DNA of 64,000 nucleotides, from positions 3,243,501 to 3,307,500 of the forward strand of contig NZ_CP025938.1 in assembly GCF_002893765.1 (NCBI RefSeq), given 5' to 3'. The notes under the pieces were generated by a model. It was not told the origin of the DNA, made no database searches, and saw nothing but the letters and a program-made list of their open reading frames with translations. Shown in pieces: positions 16,206 through 25,169 of this stretch. Position 1 is the first letter of the stretch. The number at the start of each line of letters is the position of its first letter. The DNA is from Tamlana carrageenivorans. Its GTDB lineage: Bacteria > Bacteroidota > Bacteroidia > Flavobacteriales > Flavobacteriaceae. The translations under genes were made by a program, and so were the position numbers.

Positions 16206-17447
16206 ATGAAAAAAACATTACTACTATTATTACTTCCCTTAGGTGTATTAGGTCAAGTTAACCACCCAGTAACAAATGGGGATTTTGAAACATCAACGGG
16301 AGGTGTTCCTGATAGCTGGACAGCGGGATTAGGAACTTTAACAGTTGGCGATGCTTATGCTGGTGCTAATGGGGCCTTGCTAACCAGTTCTTCGGGTAGT
16401 CCGAATAACAATATTATAAACGATGAGACTTATAGTTTAACGGTAGGGTTACCAACTTATTTAACGGCTTGGGTTAAGCCTACAGCTAACAATGATAGAT
16501 CTGCCTTAAGATTAATGCAATCCGACGGGACTACCAACTTAATTGGAGGACAAGCTGTAGTGTGGAATAATGCAGAATATATCGATACATGGAATAAAAT
16601 AATGATGATCCAGTATACGCCTGCATCAGACATTGATGTGAAAGTTCGACTTGATAATCCTATAGCAAACGATATTATTAATTATGATGATGTTCAACTG
16701 GTTCAAAACCCATTAACTGTAAATGGCGATATGGAGATTCAGTTTTTGTCCAATAGTGCAACAACGCCTTACACACAGGTATATCAAAAGAATCAAATCA
16801 ATCCTATTTCTAAAGTAACTACCAATTTTAGAAGTGGAAGACATGCCCTAATGTGTAATACGGTAGGAGCTACTGCAACATTTAATCAAGGTCCAGCCTA
16901 TCGACATGTAAGAGAAGAAGCAGCTATGGATTATAAAGGCTCTATTTGGGTACAATTAGATGCGGCTTCCCCTGCGGCAGATTTTTTTGCTGAATTATGG
17001 GTAGACAATGCTAAAGTAGCTACTGGTGCCATAACTACAATTGACTATGCTACAGAATCGGGATGGGTAGAAATAGAATCACCCACTTATACCTCTGATG
17101 ATACTGGAGGAGGTAGTGTTTATTTGAGGTTAGTCTGTAATAACAGTGGAACAGATAGAGCGGTTTTTTATGTTGATGACTACATACTTAATAAAGCACC
17201 AGCTAACAGTTTAATTACAGCTTCTAACGATTTTATTAAAAACAATTTTACAGTTTCTAAAACTGGCGTTAGCTTAAAATCTCTATCAGGAAATGTACAG
17301 GTATTTGATTTGTTAGGAAGACGCTTAGCGTCAAAGCAAGTAAGAGCTCAAGAAACTTTAGATTTTAATTTTGAAGAAGGAACCTTTTATATTGTAAAAG
17401 TTTCTGCAAAAGAAGGAACAGCTTCGAGAAAAGTTGGTTTTAATTAA
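16206..17447 (+). CDS. Secreted tandem CBM-like protein with T9SS sorting domain
   Basis: A signal peptide (1-16, cut near LGQ) is followed by two similar beta-sandwich units, each opening with a carbohydrate-binding-module-like signature (NGDFETSTGG at about 24, NGDMEIQF at about 175). Each closes with a YDDVQL or YVDDYIL strand, as in CBM4/9/22-type modules. The last ~70 residues (NVQVFDLLGRRLASKQV, GTFYIVKVSAKEG) are a type A T9SS sorting domain. No catalytic domain is present, so it probably binds glycans at the cell surface or outside. The ligand is unknown. Confidence 0.8.
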   Translation: MKKTLLLLLLPLGVLGQVNHPVTNGDFETSTGGVPDSWTAGLGTLTVGDAYAGANGALLTSSSGSPNNNIINDETYSLTVGLPTYLTAWVKPTANNDRSALRLMQSDGTTNLIGGQAVVWNNAEYIDTWNKIMMIQYTPASDIDVKVRLDNPIANDIINYDDVQLVQNPLTVNGDMEIQFLSNSATTPYTQVYQKNQINPISKVTTNFRSGRHALMCNTVGATATFNQGPAYRHVREEAAMDYKGSIWVQLDAASPAADFFAELWVDNAKVATGAITTIDYATESGWVEIESPTYTSDDTGGGSVYLRLVCNNSGTDRAVFYVDDYILNKAPANSLITASNDFIKNNFTVSKTGVSLKSLSGNVQVFDLLGRRLASKQVRAQETLDFNFEEGTFYIVKVSAKEGTASRKVGFN

Positions 17448-17469
17448 CAGATATAAAAATCTATACTTA

Positions 17470-17506
17470 AAGGCTGTATAATAATTTTATGCAGCCTTAT
17501 TTTTTT
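17470..17506 (+). terminator. Terminator after CBM-like gene
   Basis: The stem AAGGCTG / CAGCCTT (17470-17476, 17492-17498) is followed by ATTTTTTT, 22 bp after the stop codon of the upstream gene. Confidence 0.8.
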
Positions 17507-17542
17507 GGAATTAACCATATGGCAACGAGACGTTTTTAGTCT

Positions 17543-17711
17543 TTGAAGTCCACTTTTTTAGCCCTTAGAAAGGCTACCAAAAAATGGTCGATGCCTATTA
17601 GGAACTGGGGCATTATTTTAAACGAGTTTTTAACTATATTTGAAAAAAGGGTTCTACTTTAAAAAAGCTAAACCCTCGATTTATAACTTACACACTTTAC
17701 GGGATAGTGTG
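17543..17711 (+). pseudogene. 3' end remnant of an IS256 element
   Basis: Codons from 17543 to the TAA at 17660-17662 read KSTFLALRKATKKW, MPIRNWGIILNEFLTIFEKR and two leucines, nearly identical to the last 39 residues of the transposase ending at 3981. The terminal inverted repeat follows, ending about 17711 (ACACACTTTACGGGATAGTGTG). Everything upstream of this transposase end is missing. The element's end lies inside an IS4-type transposase fragment on the other strand. Confidence 0.85.
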
Positions 17712-17926
17712 TGGAAACTGCTCGTTTTTCCTGACAAACCAAGCATTGCTCCTGATATTTCTCTAAGCGAAGTACACTTTGAAAACGAACAAAAAAGCAT
17801 ACTTATCAAATGATCTTTGGTCGTAAATCGCTTAGTATAACGGTCTGAATCACGTTTTTTAACTTCTTTTCTTATCATCGAATCATCAATTAAAGAAATC
17901 AGCTGTCCGAAAACAGATTTGCTGGA
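17712..17926 (-). pseudogene. IS4-family (DUF4372) transposase fragment
   Basis: On the minus strand the frame from about 17926 reads KSVFGQLISLIDDSM, DSDRYTKRFTTKDHLISMLF and CTSLREISGAML, the N-terminal DUF4372 region of IS4-type transposases. It stops matching after KTSSFH, where the IS256 end begins; codons beyond that are IS256 sequence. The catalytic domain is absent. At its upstream side it is joined, out of frame, to a second and different IS4-type fragment. Confidence 0.75.
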
Positions 17927-18239
17927 AAAATAGGTGCTTTTGCTCTGACAAGGTACTGCGTTTTGGAAAGTCCGTGAGTCCTAGATGGTTGATCTTTCCC
18001 TTGCAGGCAAGCATAATACTGGAAACCTCACGAAGTGAGCTACAGTCACTGATCACGGTAAATACCATAGTAGCCAAATGCTCATAGGTGATAAACTTTT
18101 TGGTATAGCGATCGCTGTTGTGCTTTTTGGCTGTACGATGAACATCTTTGGGCAAAATGAAATTTAATACCTGTTTGATTATGGGTTGTCCGCTAAAGTT
18201 CTTACTTTTATTCATATCTTGGATGTGTGATAACTTCAA
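17927..18239 (-). pseudogene. Second IS4-family (DUF4372) transposase fragment
   Basis: The frame starting at 18239 encodes GQPIIKQVLNFI, HNSDRYTKKFITYEHLATM, CSSLREVSSIML and FPKRSTLS, again the N-terminal part of an IS4-type transposase but from a different element than the fragment at 17712. After SEQKHLFFQQ the frame runs into that fragment and soon stops (17886). The pair is a chimera of two N-termini with no catalytic core. A stem of GCGGGA and TCCCGC lies just upstream (18250-18280) and may be the original element's end. Confidence 0.75.
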
Positions 18240-18366
18240 GATACAAAATAAGCGGGAAATCCTATCTTGGAAATCCCGCTTTTAAAATCTTTCATTGGAC
18301 ACTAATGAAAAAGAATAGTTAAAACTTATGTTTTAGGTGATATTTTCACGTTTGTTGGTATGACGC

Positions 18367-18494
18367 ACAACGGTCTCGGCTATGAGTATTTGCGTGAGTT
18401 AGCACTAAACCTTGCAAGTACATACCAAGTTGAAAACTCTGCAGGAATTTTCAGGGTAGGCGAGAACAAGCAATTACTTATAGCCAGTGTTGGC
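18367..18494 (-). repeat. Cassette-type inverted repeat, copy A (128 bp)
   Basis: The two ends form an imperfect inverted repeat: GGCTATGAGTATTTGCGTG at 18379 against GGCTATAAGTAATTGCTTG on the other strand (16 of 19 match). The outer end ACAACGGTCTCGGCTATG is shared exactly with copy B near 42855. It follows the lipoprotein gene ending at 18520, with the same polarity as copies B-D relative to their genes. Confidence 0.7.
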
Positions 18495-18519
18495 AATAGT
18501 TTTTATTCAATAACTATTA

Positions 18520-19512
18520 TTAATATTCACTAATTTTATCTATTACAAATAATCTAGATGCTTCACCGTCTTTAAGTTTGTATTCGATTTGGCGAGTACC
18601 TCCGGTTGGGTTATTATTAGTATCTCCATCATTGTAAATAGGAAACCTTCTTGCTAAAGTGGTTTCTATAATGGCAAATTCATCGTGTCCCATATATCCA
18701 CTGCTAGCTTCTTTGTTATCAAATAAGTCAGGGAAGTAAATTTTACTCATTGATTTTCTATTATTCACGGAATAACCAATGACGTTTCCATAACTACCAC
18801 TTCCTGCTGAAACGATGTAAATCAAGATTTCTGGAGATCCATCCGAATTTAAATCTTCAATTTCTGCATTGGTAACTTGTCCTTCTATTTCAAGAGTTTT
18901 TTTTTGATTATCTATTTCCAAACCTTCTGGTTGAATGGAAAGCTGTTGAATAGATCCTTCTCCACTCGCTTTTATTTCAAATGTTATGTTCTGTAAGCTC
19001 AAGGTTTTTTGAAAAACAAATTTTTGTTCTTCTTTGACAGTTTCCTCTTTAATAAACTTGAATTTTTTTAAATCCTCATTCCATTCCCAGTATTTACGAA
19101 TATCTTCTATCTCTCCTGATGGTGATTGAGCGACTGCAACTGTTACAAGAATTTGACTTTCCTTTTTTGAATCAATATAAGTTCCATTACCTCCCCATTC
19201 CTTGTCTTCAGGCAGAGAATAAACAATGCCATCTCGAATGTCAACCATAACCCCAGTCACACAACCAGATCCACAACCCCAAGTTGTAATTACATAATAG
19301 GAAGCAAAATTCACCTCAAGTTCATTATACTTTTCGGTGATTACAGTTCTATAGCCTTCAGCTATTGGGTTACTCTTAAAAACGATATCGGCCTTCCCTT
19401 TGATTTCAGAATTCACAGGGATATCACTACTTGATTCTGCATTGGTTTTAGTCTTGTCTTGACAAGAAACTAGAGAGATTGCCAATAAAATTAATAATAC
19501 TAATTTTCTCAT
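18520..19512 (-). CDS. Lipoprotein with PliI-like lysozyme-inhibitor domain
   Basis: The lipobox LVSC puts the modified Cys at residue 17. A first domain holds the segment YYVITTWGCGSGCVTG. The last ~150 residues match the PliI family (periplasmic inhibitor of I-type lysozyme): DLNSDGSPEILIY, SAGSGSYGNVIGYS, EASSGYMGHDEFAI and RRFPIYNDGDTN. A role in guarding peptidoglycan against lysozyme is likely but is inferred from the family. The gene is followed by a cassette-type repeat and preceded by a broken lipoprotein gene of the same orientation. Confidence 0.75.
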   Translation of the reverse strand: MRKLVLLILLAISLVSCQDKTKTNAESSSDIPVNSEIKGKADIVFKSNPIAEGYRTVITEKYNELEVNFASYYVITTWGCGSGCVTGVMVDIRDGIVYSLPEDKEWGGNGTYIDSKKESQILVTVAVAQSPSGEIEDIRKYWEWNEDLKKFKFIKEETVKEEQKFVFQKTLSLQNITFEIKASGEGSIQQLSIQPEGLEIDNQKKTLEIEGQVTNAEIEDLNSDGSPEILIYIVSAGSGSYGNVIGYSVNNRKSMSKIYFPDLFDNKEASSGYMGHDEFAIIETTLARRFPIYNDGDTNNNPTGGTRQIEYKLKDGEASRLFVIDKISEY

Positions 19513-19573
19513 ATTTAAAATTTTTACTTTATGATAAGTTGATATGAAGTTAAGTATAAGGCTTTTCTTCTGG

Positions 19574-20149
19574 TTATTTTTTCATCTCATCCACCAAATA
19601 TACAATTATTCTGGTTAAATCATCTTCTCTAGTCTTCATATCATCAGATGAGATTTCATTTATATACCATCCCTCATCCATCCAATATTTTAATGCATCA
19701 TTTTCAAATAAGTATCTAGCATATATTTGTTCTGAATACCATATTTTTCCTTGGTTCAAATAATAGGTAAATTTACCACTAAATTCTCCCGAATCATCCG
19801 TAACTCCGTGCTCAACTTTTATGGGTATTCCATTTTGACACCAAATATCCACGGGAGTATTTTAAACTTCATTTAAAGTCAATGATTTATATTTTTTTTC
19901 AAATTCAGGTAATCGCTCATTTATCTTTCCTAATACGCCTTCAATTTTAATTTTTCTTTCGGAGGGTGTCAAATCGGTTTCTATAATTGGAAATTCTATG
20001 CTTGCTGATGTTTTATTCTGTTCAGATTCCAATTCTGTAGGTGCTGCTTTTTCTTTTGTTATTTTATTTTCAGGCTCATTTTTGCATGAGTCAAAAATGA
20101 GTAGAGAAAGGATTAAAATCAATGCAGTGGATGCTTTCATTTTTATCAT
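19574..20149 (-). pseudogene. Lipoprotein gene split by an in-frame TAA
   Basis: The first part (20149-19862) has a signal peptide with lipobox FDSC and a Lys/Glu-rich spacer. It ends LTLNEV followed by TAA at 19864-19862. The same frame then continues, NTPVDIWCQNG... to 19574, with a plausible folded tail (YYLNQGKIWYSEQIYARYLF, LVDEMKK). Only one stop codon separates the halves, and no frameshift is needed, so this looks like a nonsense mutation in a protein of about 191 residues. I do not recognise the family. Confidence 0.7.
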
Positions 20150-20177
20150 ATTTAATCTCGACTAACGTCAAATTTAG

Positions 20178-20672
20178 TTATTGAAAATCAATAGTTTGTG
20201 AAATCAAATTTTTCAGGCTTAATATCAAATATACTGATTTTTTTTTAAATTCTTTTAACCAGTCCCATTTTTTTTTTTTTTTTTGATCATGGAATAAATA
20301 TTGAGTAGGAGGGATATAAGGTTGTTTTTTTGTGACCATATTCCAAATAATAACTGCTAGTTTTCTTGCTGTTGCGCTAATAGCTACTTGTCTACCTTTT
20401 TTAAAAGCGATTTTTCTAAAGAAATTGGATAAATGAGTATCTTTTAAATTTCCGATAGCATTTGCAGCTTGCCTAAGTGCTGTTTTTATTCGATTACTTC
20501 CTTTTGGCGTGCGATGACTAAGGACTTTTCCTCCAGATATTTTATTGTTGGGAGCAAGTCGCATCCAGGAGGTGAAATGTTTTGCCGAGGGAAATTTATA
20601 AAAGTCTTCTGGTCCAATCTCGCTAATTATAGTTAGCAGTGTTGCGTGACTTACACCTTCAATTTCCATTAA
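20178..20672 (-). pseudogene. IS110-family transposase, C-terminal fragment
   Basis: The frame encodes the IS116/IS110/IS902 C-terminal domain: IEGVSHATLLTIISEIG, FTSWMRLAPNN, SHRTPKGSNRIKTALRQAA and the tail KLAVIIWNMVTKKQPY. The N-terminal RuvC-like DEDD half is missing because an IS21 end begins at 20673-20674. A run of 17 T (20268-20284) codes for Lys residues near the C-terminus and may be unstable. The element's own ends are not visible. Confidence 0.85.
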
Positions 20673-20673
20673 G

Positions 20674-20873
20674 TGGCTAACACGGTTCAATTTGTGCCAG
20701 TGATTTCGGAATCATTGTGCCACTTATTGCGGTTCGATTTATGCCACACGGAAATTATTTAAACCAAAAACGGTTTGATTTGTGCCAAAGTTTCCGTTTC
20801 GATTTGTGCCACTTTAAGAGATCAAGTAATTACCTTATTGCTCTAAAAAGCGATATGGCCAACACACTTGATC
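20674..20873 (+). mobile_element. Solo left end of an IS21 element
   Basis: The 200 bp from TGGCTAACACGG to ACACACTTGATCC match, piece by piece, the left end of the IS21 copy at 3885 once its two insertions are removed. Repeated GATTTGTGCCA-type binding motifs and the first codons of istA (MANTLDP) are included. The rest of the element is gone. The sequence then passes into the IS1380 element. Confidence 0.85.
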
Positions 20874-21046
20874 CGTTAGCGCGGACTTGTACCTTAAATC
20901 CGTAGGTTGTAGTATTTTGCTTAGCTGTAATGATTTTTAGTAGTATTTCTCATTTTTTCAGGTGTTAATTGTTTGAAGTTTTTAAGGTTCTTGTGTTTGT
21001 GTTTGATCTGTTTGCTTACACAAGGAAGCTACTGTATATAGGATAG

Positions 21047-21076
21047 CCCCAACTTTGTTGGGGTTTAATTTTTTTT
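21047..21076 (+). terminator. Hairpin with T-run at the 3' side of IS1380
   Basis: The stem CCCCAAC / GTTGGGG (21047-21053, 21057-21063) is followed on the plus strand by TTTAATTTTTTTT. It would stop transcription entering the element toward the convergent transposase gene. Confidence 0.6.
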
Positions 21077-21110
21077 ACATTAAACTGTTGGGGCTTGACA
21101 CTTTTCTTTG

Positions 21111-22382
21111 TTAAGTTTTAAAGTGAATAATTCCATACACCCTTAACTTATATTGTCTAGCCGTTTTTATCCATTTGGCAGGAATGGATATAAATCTAAA
21201 GATGAATTTTTTAATTCTATAGTTTGCCTTTAATCCCTTAAATCGTTTGGAAAACCGTTCTATAATATACTGATACAGATTCCTGCACATAGCAGTAAAT
21301 AACAGAAAAACTGTATTTTGCTCTAATTTTGAAAACGGCAAGTTGTTCCATCCAAAGTCATTCTTGAGAATATCAAATTCTTTTTCAATCGCTCCACGTT
21401 GATTATAAAAATCAACAACTTCATTGATGGACATCGAAAAGTCGTTGGTCAATATCGCTGAATACAAATAAGCATCTTTAGTAAATAAATTTACCTGTTT
21501 GTCATTACGCTCTATTTTACTTACAACAAGCCTGTATTCCTTAGTTTTATGGAGTAGTTTTTTTCGTTTTAATGATCTTATAAAGGGAGTGAATTTTATT
21601 TCTCCTCTGAAAATTGTTTCGGAGCCGACCCTTTCTTCAGACCAGTTAGTTATTTCAGATATCCTTTTAGCCAATGCGTCGCTCATACATGCTCTAATAA
21701 AGAATCGATTAACTTTTGTAGAAATAAAATCAACCACATTAACTTGATAAGAAGCTGCATCGGCTCTAAAAGCATCAATTTGTATTCCTTGATTTTCGAG
21801 TTCATAAAACATTCTAGTAAATGTTTCTAACTGTAAATCTTTGGCTGCACTATTTCCATTTCGATTTTCAACATAAACAATATTATTCTTAATTATCTCC
21901 ACTCCTGGGCAGTATCCAGAGCCCTTTTTGTAAGTTCTTATGCTGTCTTTCTTATTGGTGTATAGAATCGTATTGTCATAATCTAAAATATGATCATTCG
22001 TGGTAGTTAAATTCAACTCATTTAAAGTAAAGTTCAAGCCAAATTGATGTAAACTAGTACCTCTTGGTAATGTAAAAAGGTCTTTTGTCTGTGATAATTC
22101 TTTGAATCTATCAAGAATCCTATCAGGACTTGGCACTTTAAAAAAAGGATTGTCTCTTAGATGCTCTTTTAAGTTCAACGAGATATCTTCAATGCAATCT
22201 CCTCCACAAAAATAGATAGACCAAAAGGAATATAATAAGTCTTTCCAACTATAAGAAGCTTGCTGAACAATATGAGGTAAATTGTTTTCAAGCAATGTGC
22301 CTAAACCAAGCTGTTCAAACTCATTGATAACAAAATTTAATCCCCCAAAAGGGTTAATACGTTGAGATTTTATTATTTTCAT
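21111..22382 (-). CDS. IS1380-family transposase
   Basis: DDE transposase of 423 residues with an intact frame. The conserved parts are LDYDNTILYTNK (first Asp), AFRADAASYQ (second Asp) and DFYNQRGAIEKEFDILKNDF (Glu), followed by GWNNLPFSKL as in IS1380. I use the ATG at 22382 (MKIIKSQRINPFGG); a longer frame from 22448 runs through the leader hairpin and has no family similarity. It is flanked by perfect 26-bp repeats, so the element may be active. Confidence 0.88.
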   Translation of the reverse strand: MKIIKSQRINPFGGLNFVINEFEQLGLGTLLENNLPHIVQQASYSWKDLLYSFWSIYFCGGDCIEDISLNLKEHLRDNPFFKVPSPDRILDRFKELSQTKDLFTLPRGTSLHQFGLNFTLNELNLTTTNDHILDYDNTILYTNKKDSIRTYKKGSGYCPGVEIIKNNIVYVENRNGNSAAKDLQLETFTRMFYELENQGIQIDAFRADAASYQVNVVDFISTKVNRFFIRACMSDALAKRISEITNWSEERVGSETIFRGEIKFTPFIRSLKRKKLLHKTKEYRLVVSKIERNDKQVNLFTKDAYLYSAILTNDFSMSINEVVDFYNQRGAIEKEFDILKNDFGWNNLPFSKLEQNTVFLLFTAMCRNLYQYIIERFSKRFKGLKANYRIKKFIFRFISIPAKWIKTARQYKLRVYGIIHFKT

Positions 22383-22426
22383 AATGTGTTTTTTGTAGCA
22401 ACACCAATTTAGGTGAAAACACACAA

Positions 22427-22470
22427 AACCGCAAACCTTTGTAAACAAATAGTTTGCGGTTGTTTTTTAC
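22427..22470 (+). terminator. Hairpin near IS1380 promoter end
   Basis: A 10-bp stem, AACCGCAAAC / GTTTGCGGTT (22427-22436, 22452-22461), is followed by GTTTTTTAC on the plus strand. It lies upstream of the transposase start, between gene and terminal repeat. On the other strand it could also shape the transposase leader. Confidence 0.5.
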
Positions 22471-22637
22471 TCTGTACCTACGGATTTAAGGTACAAGTCC
22501 GAGCTATCTGGTTTACAAAGTGTCAAAGTATTAAGTAACAGAGTAGCAGAGTTATAAAGTTTCCATAGAGATATTAGTTATATAACTATATATCTTTATC
22601 ACATTCTAACCTCATCACCATATAACATTTTTTAAAT

Positions 22638-25067
22638 CTACCTCAATTCAGCACCCAATTGACTTTCAAAAGTAGATTGAAGCTTCTTCATGATTTTATC
22701 AATTTGCTTATCGTTTAGCGTTTTGTTTTCATCTAGAAGGGTGAAACTAACGGCGTAACTCTTTTTGCCAGAAGGTAGGTTTTTACCTTGATACACATCA
22801 AACAAATTAACGTCTTTAAGCAATTGCTTTTCACTTTGTTTTGCAAGCTTATAAATAGCTTCAAAAGTGACATTATCATCCAATAATAAAGCGAAATCAC
22901 GTCTTACAGGTTGGAATTTAGGAATGGCTTTAAACTTAATGTTGTTGTGTTTAACCAAATCTAAAATATTGTCCCAGTTAAAGTCGGCGTAAAGCACTTC
23001 TTGAGCAATATCGAAGTGTTTTAGGATTTGTTTTTTAATGATTCCGAAGTCTACTAATTTGTTTTTCCCTAAGCTTATTGTTAAACCTTCAGAAAATAAA
23101 TCGTTTGAAATTGGCGTCTCTTGGATTCTTGAAATCCCTAAACGTTCTAAAGTGCTTAAAACGAGTCCTTTCATTAAAAAGAAATCACTCTTTTTATTTT
23201 GATCGTGCCATTTTTCAGCCGATTGATTTCCTGTAATGAAAAGTGATAAATGTTTAAATTCTTCACGTTTATCATCGCTGTAACCATGGTACGTTTTTCC
23301 GAATTCAAAAAGTTTTAAATCGGCGCGTTTTCTGTTGATATTAAAAGAAATAGCTTCTAGTCCAGAAAACAATAGCGATTGTCTTAAAACCGATAAATCA
23401 CCACTTAAAGGATTTATCATAGTAATGTTATGTTCGTCCTTTAACTGCTCGCTTAACTTCACGTAATTAGGTGTGGTTAAGGAATTTGAAAGTATTTCAT
23501 AAAACCCTTGAGAGGCTAACTGACTCCCAATGATGTTTTGCATTTTGTAATCTTCAAAACGAGACGTGGTTGCAATAGAAGCGTTTAACTTCGTAGTTGT
23601 TTTTACGTTGTTATATCCGTAAACTCTAAGAATTTCCTCAATGATATCTGCTTCACGTTGCACATCATTTCTGTAAGCAGGAACGGTTAAACCTAAGCCA
23701 GTTTCGGTAACGTTGTTTACTTTTATCTCTAAAGACGAAAGAATACGTTTAATGACTTCCTTCGGAATTTCTTCACCAATTAATTTTTTAGCGTTTTCAA
23801 AACTTAAACGCACTTCAAAATCGTTGATTTTATTCGGATAAAAATCTACAATATCGCTTGTAATTTCACCGCCTGCAATCTCTTGGATTAACAATGCCGA
23901 TCTTTTAAGGGCATATTCTGTAATGTTAGGATCGATACCGCGTTCAAATCTGAAAGAAGCATCAGTATTTAAAGCATGACGCTTCGCTGTTTTACGAACA
24001 CTTACGGGGTTAAAGTAGGCACTTTCTAAAAAGATGCTTGTTGTGTTTTCGGTTACTCCAGAATACGTGCCACCAAATACACCTGCGATACACATTGGTT
24101 TTTCGGCATCACAAATCATTAAATCGTCTTCATGCAATTCGCGTTCAACACCATCTAGGGTAACGAATTTTGTTCCAGCTTCTAAAGTTTTAACCTCAAT
24201 TTTATTACCTGCAATTTTGTTAGCATCAAAAGCGTGTAGGGGCTGACCTAAATCATGCAACACATAATTTGTAGCATCAACAATGTTATTAATTGGACTA
24301 AGTCCGATAGCTTTTAAACGGTTTTGTAACCAAGATGGAGACTCTTTTACTTTAAGCCCAGAAATGGTTAATCCGCAATAGCGAGGCGCTAAATCTTTGT
24401 TTTTTACATCCACATCAATTTTTAAGATGCGATTGTCAACACGAAAGGCACTAACCGAAGGTGTAATTAATTCGACATTAATGTCTTTTTGAGCCAGTCC
24501 CGCTTTCAAATCTCTTGCTGTTCCGTAGTGACTCATGGCATCAGCACGGTTAGGTGTTAATCCGATTTCAAAAACCTGATCGTTTTCAACATCATAAAGT
24601 TCAGCAACAGGGGTTCCTACAGCAATCGATTCATCTAAAACCAAAATCCCGTCGTGCGATTTTCCTAGTCCGAGTTCATCTTCAGCACAAATCATCCCGA
24701 AACTCGCTTCACCTCTAATTTTTCCTTTTTTAATGGTCCAAGCTTCACCTTCTTCAGTGTAAAGCGTGGTTCCAATGGTTGCTACAGGAACTTTTTGTCC
24801 AGCTGCAACATTAGGAGCGCCACAAACAATTTGTAGCGGCGAATCTTCACCAACATTTACCGTAGTCACTTTTAGCTTATCGGCATTTGGGTGTTTTTCG
24901 CAAGTTAGTACCTCGCCAACAACAACGCCTTCTAGTCCGCCTTTAACCGATTGAAAAGTATCTAAACCTTCCACTTCAAGTCCTAAATCTGTAAGTAATT
25001 CGCTAGTTTGTTCTGGTGTCCAATCTGTTTTTATGAATTGTTTTAACCAGTTATATGAAATCTTCAT
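22638..25067 (-). CDS. pheT: Phenylalanine--tRNA ligase beta subunit
   Basis: The 809-residue length and start MKISYNWLKQFI are typical. Domains in order: EMAP-like tRNA-binding domain (about 40-150), B3/B4 editing domain (about 210-380), B5 domain (about 405-475), the catalytic-like core, and the C-terminal FDX-ACB anticodon-binding domain (about 715-808). It pairs with PheS to charge tRNA-Phe in the cytoplasm. pheS is not in the window, as is usual for Bacteroidetes. The gene is complete, although IS1380 lies only 137 bp after its stop. Confidence 0.97.
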   Translation of the reverse strand: MKISYNWLKQFIKTDWTPEQTSELLTDLGLEVEGLDTFQSVKGGLEGVVVGEVLTCEKHPNADKLKVTTVNVGEDSPLQIVCGAPNVAAGQKVPVATIGTTLYTEEGEAWTIKKGKIRGEASFGMICAEDELGLGKSHDGILVLDESIAVGTPVAELYDVENDQVFEIGLTPNRADAMSHYGTARDLKAGLAQKDINVELITPSVSAFRVDNRILKIDVDVKNKDLAPRYCGLTISGLKVKESPSWLQNRLKAIGLSPINNIVDATNYVLHDLGQPLHAFDANKIAGNKIEVKTLEAGTKFVTLDGVERELHEDDLMICDAEKPMCIAGVFGGTYSGVTENTTSIFLESAYFNPVSVRKTAKRHALNTDASFRFERGIDPNITEYALKRSALLIQEIAGGEITSDIVDFYPNKINDFEVRLSFENAKKLIGEEIPKEVIKRILSSLEIKVNNVTETGLGLTVPAYRNDVQREADIIEEILRVYGYNNVKTTTKLNASIATTSRFEDYKMQNIIGSQLASQGFYEILSNSLTTPNYVKLSEQLKDEHNITMINPLSGDLSVLRQSLLFSGLEAISFNINRKRADLKLFEFGKTYHGYSDDKREEFKHLSLFITGNQSAEKWHDQNKKSDFFLMKGLVLSTLERLGISRIQETPISNDLFSEGLTISLGKNKLVDFGIIKKQILKHFDIAQEVLYADFNWDNILDLVKHNNIKFKAIPKFQPVRRDFALLLDDNVTFEAIYKLAKQSEKQLLKDVNLFDVYQGKNLPSGKKSYAVSFTLLDENKTLNDKQIDKIMKKLQSTFESQLGAELR

Positions 25068-25169
25068 AAATATCTATCCTAAATTAAAGGCTGCAAAGAT
25101 AAAATATTGAAGCAAGCATTCAAACAAAGGATTACGATTTAGAAGGATTATTTTTAATTGGTGGTAAAT

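Larger units (their letters stand above)
20882..22501 (-). mobile_element. Complete IS1380-family element
   Basis: The 1.62-kb element is bounded by a perfect 26-bp inverted repeat starting CGGACTTGTACC (20882-20907 and 22476-22501). The pairing may extend as TAGC outside both ends. It carries one intact transposase gene on the minus strand. It lies at the junction with the solo IS21 end and 137 bp from pheT. No clear 4-bp target duplication was found. Confidence 0.88.

Noticed and set aside
18250..18283. GCGGGA/TCCCGC hairpin as terminator of the lipoprotein gene
   Set aside because: It lies beyond cassette repeat A, 240 bp downstream, and the T-rich side faces the plus strand; it is more likely part of the IS4 element end.
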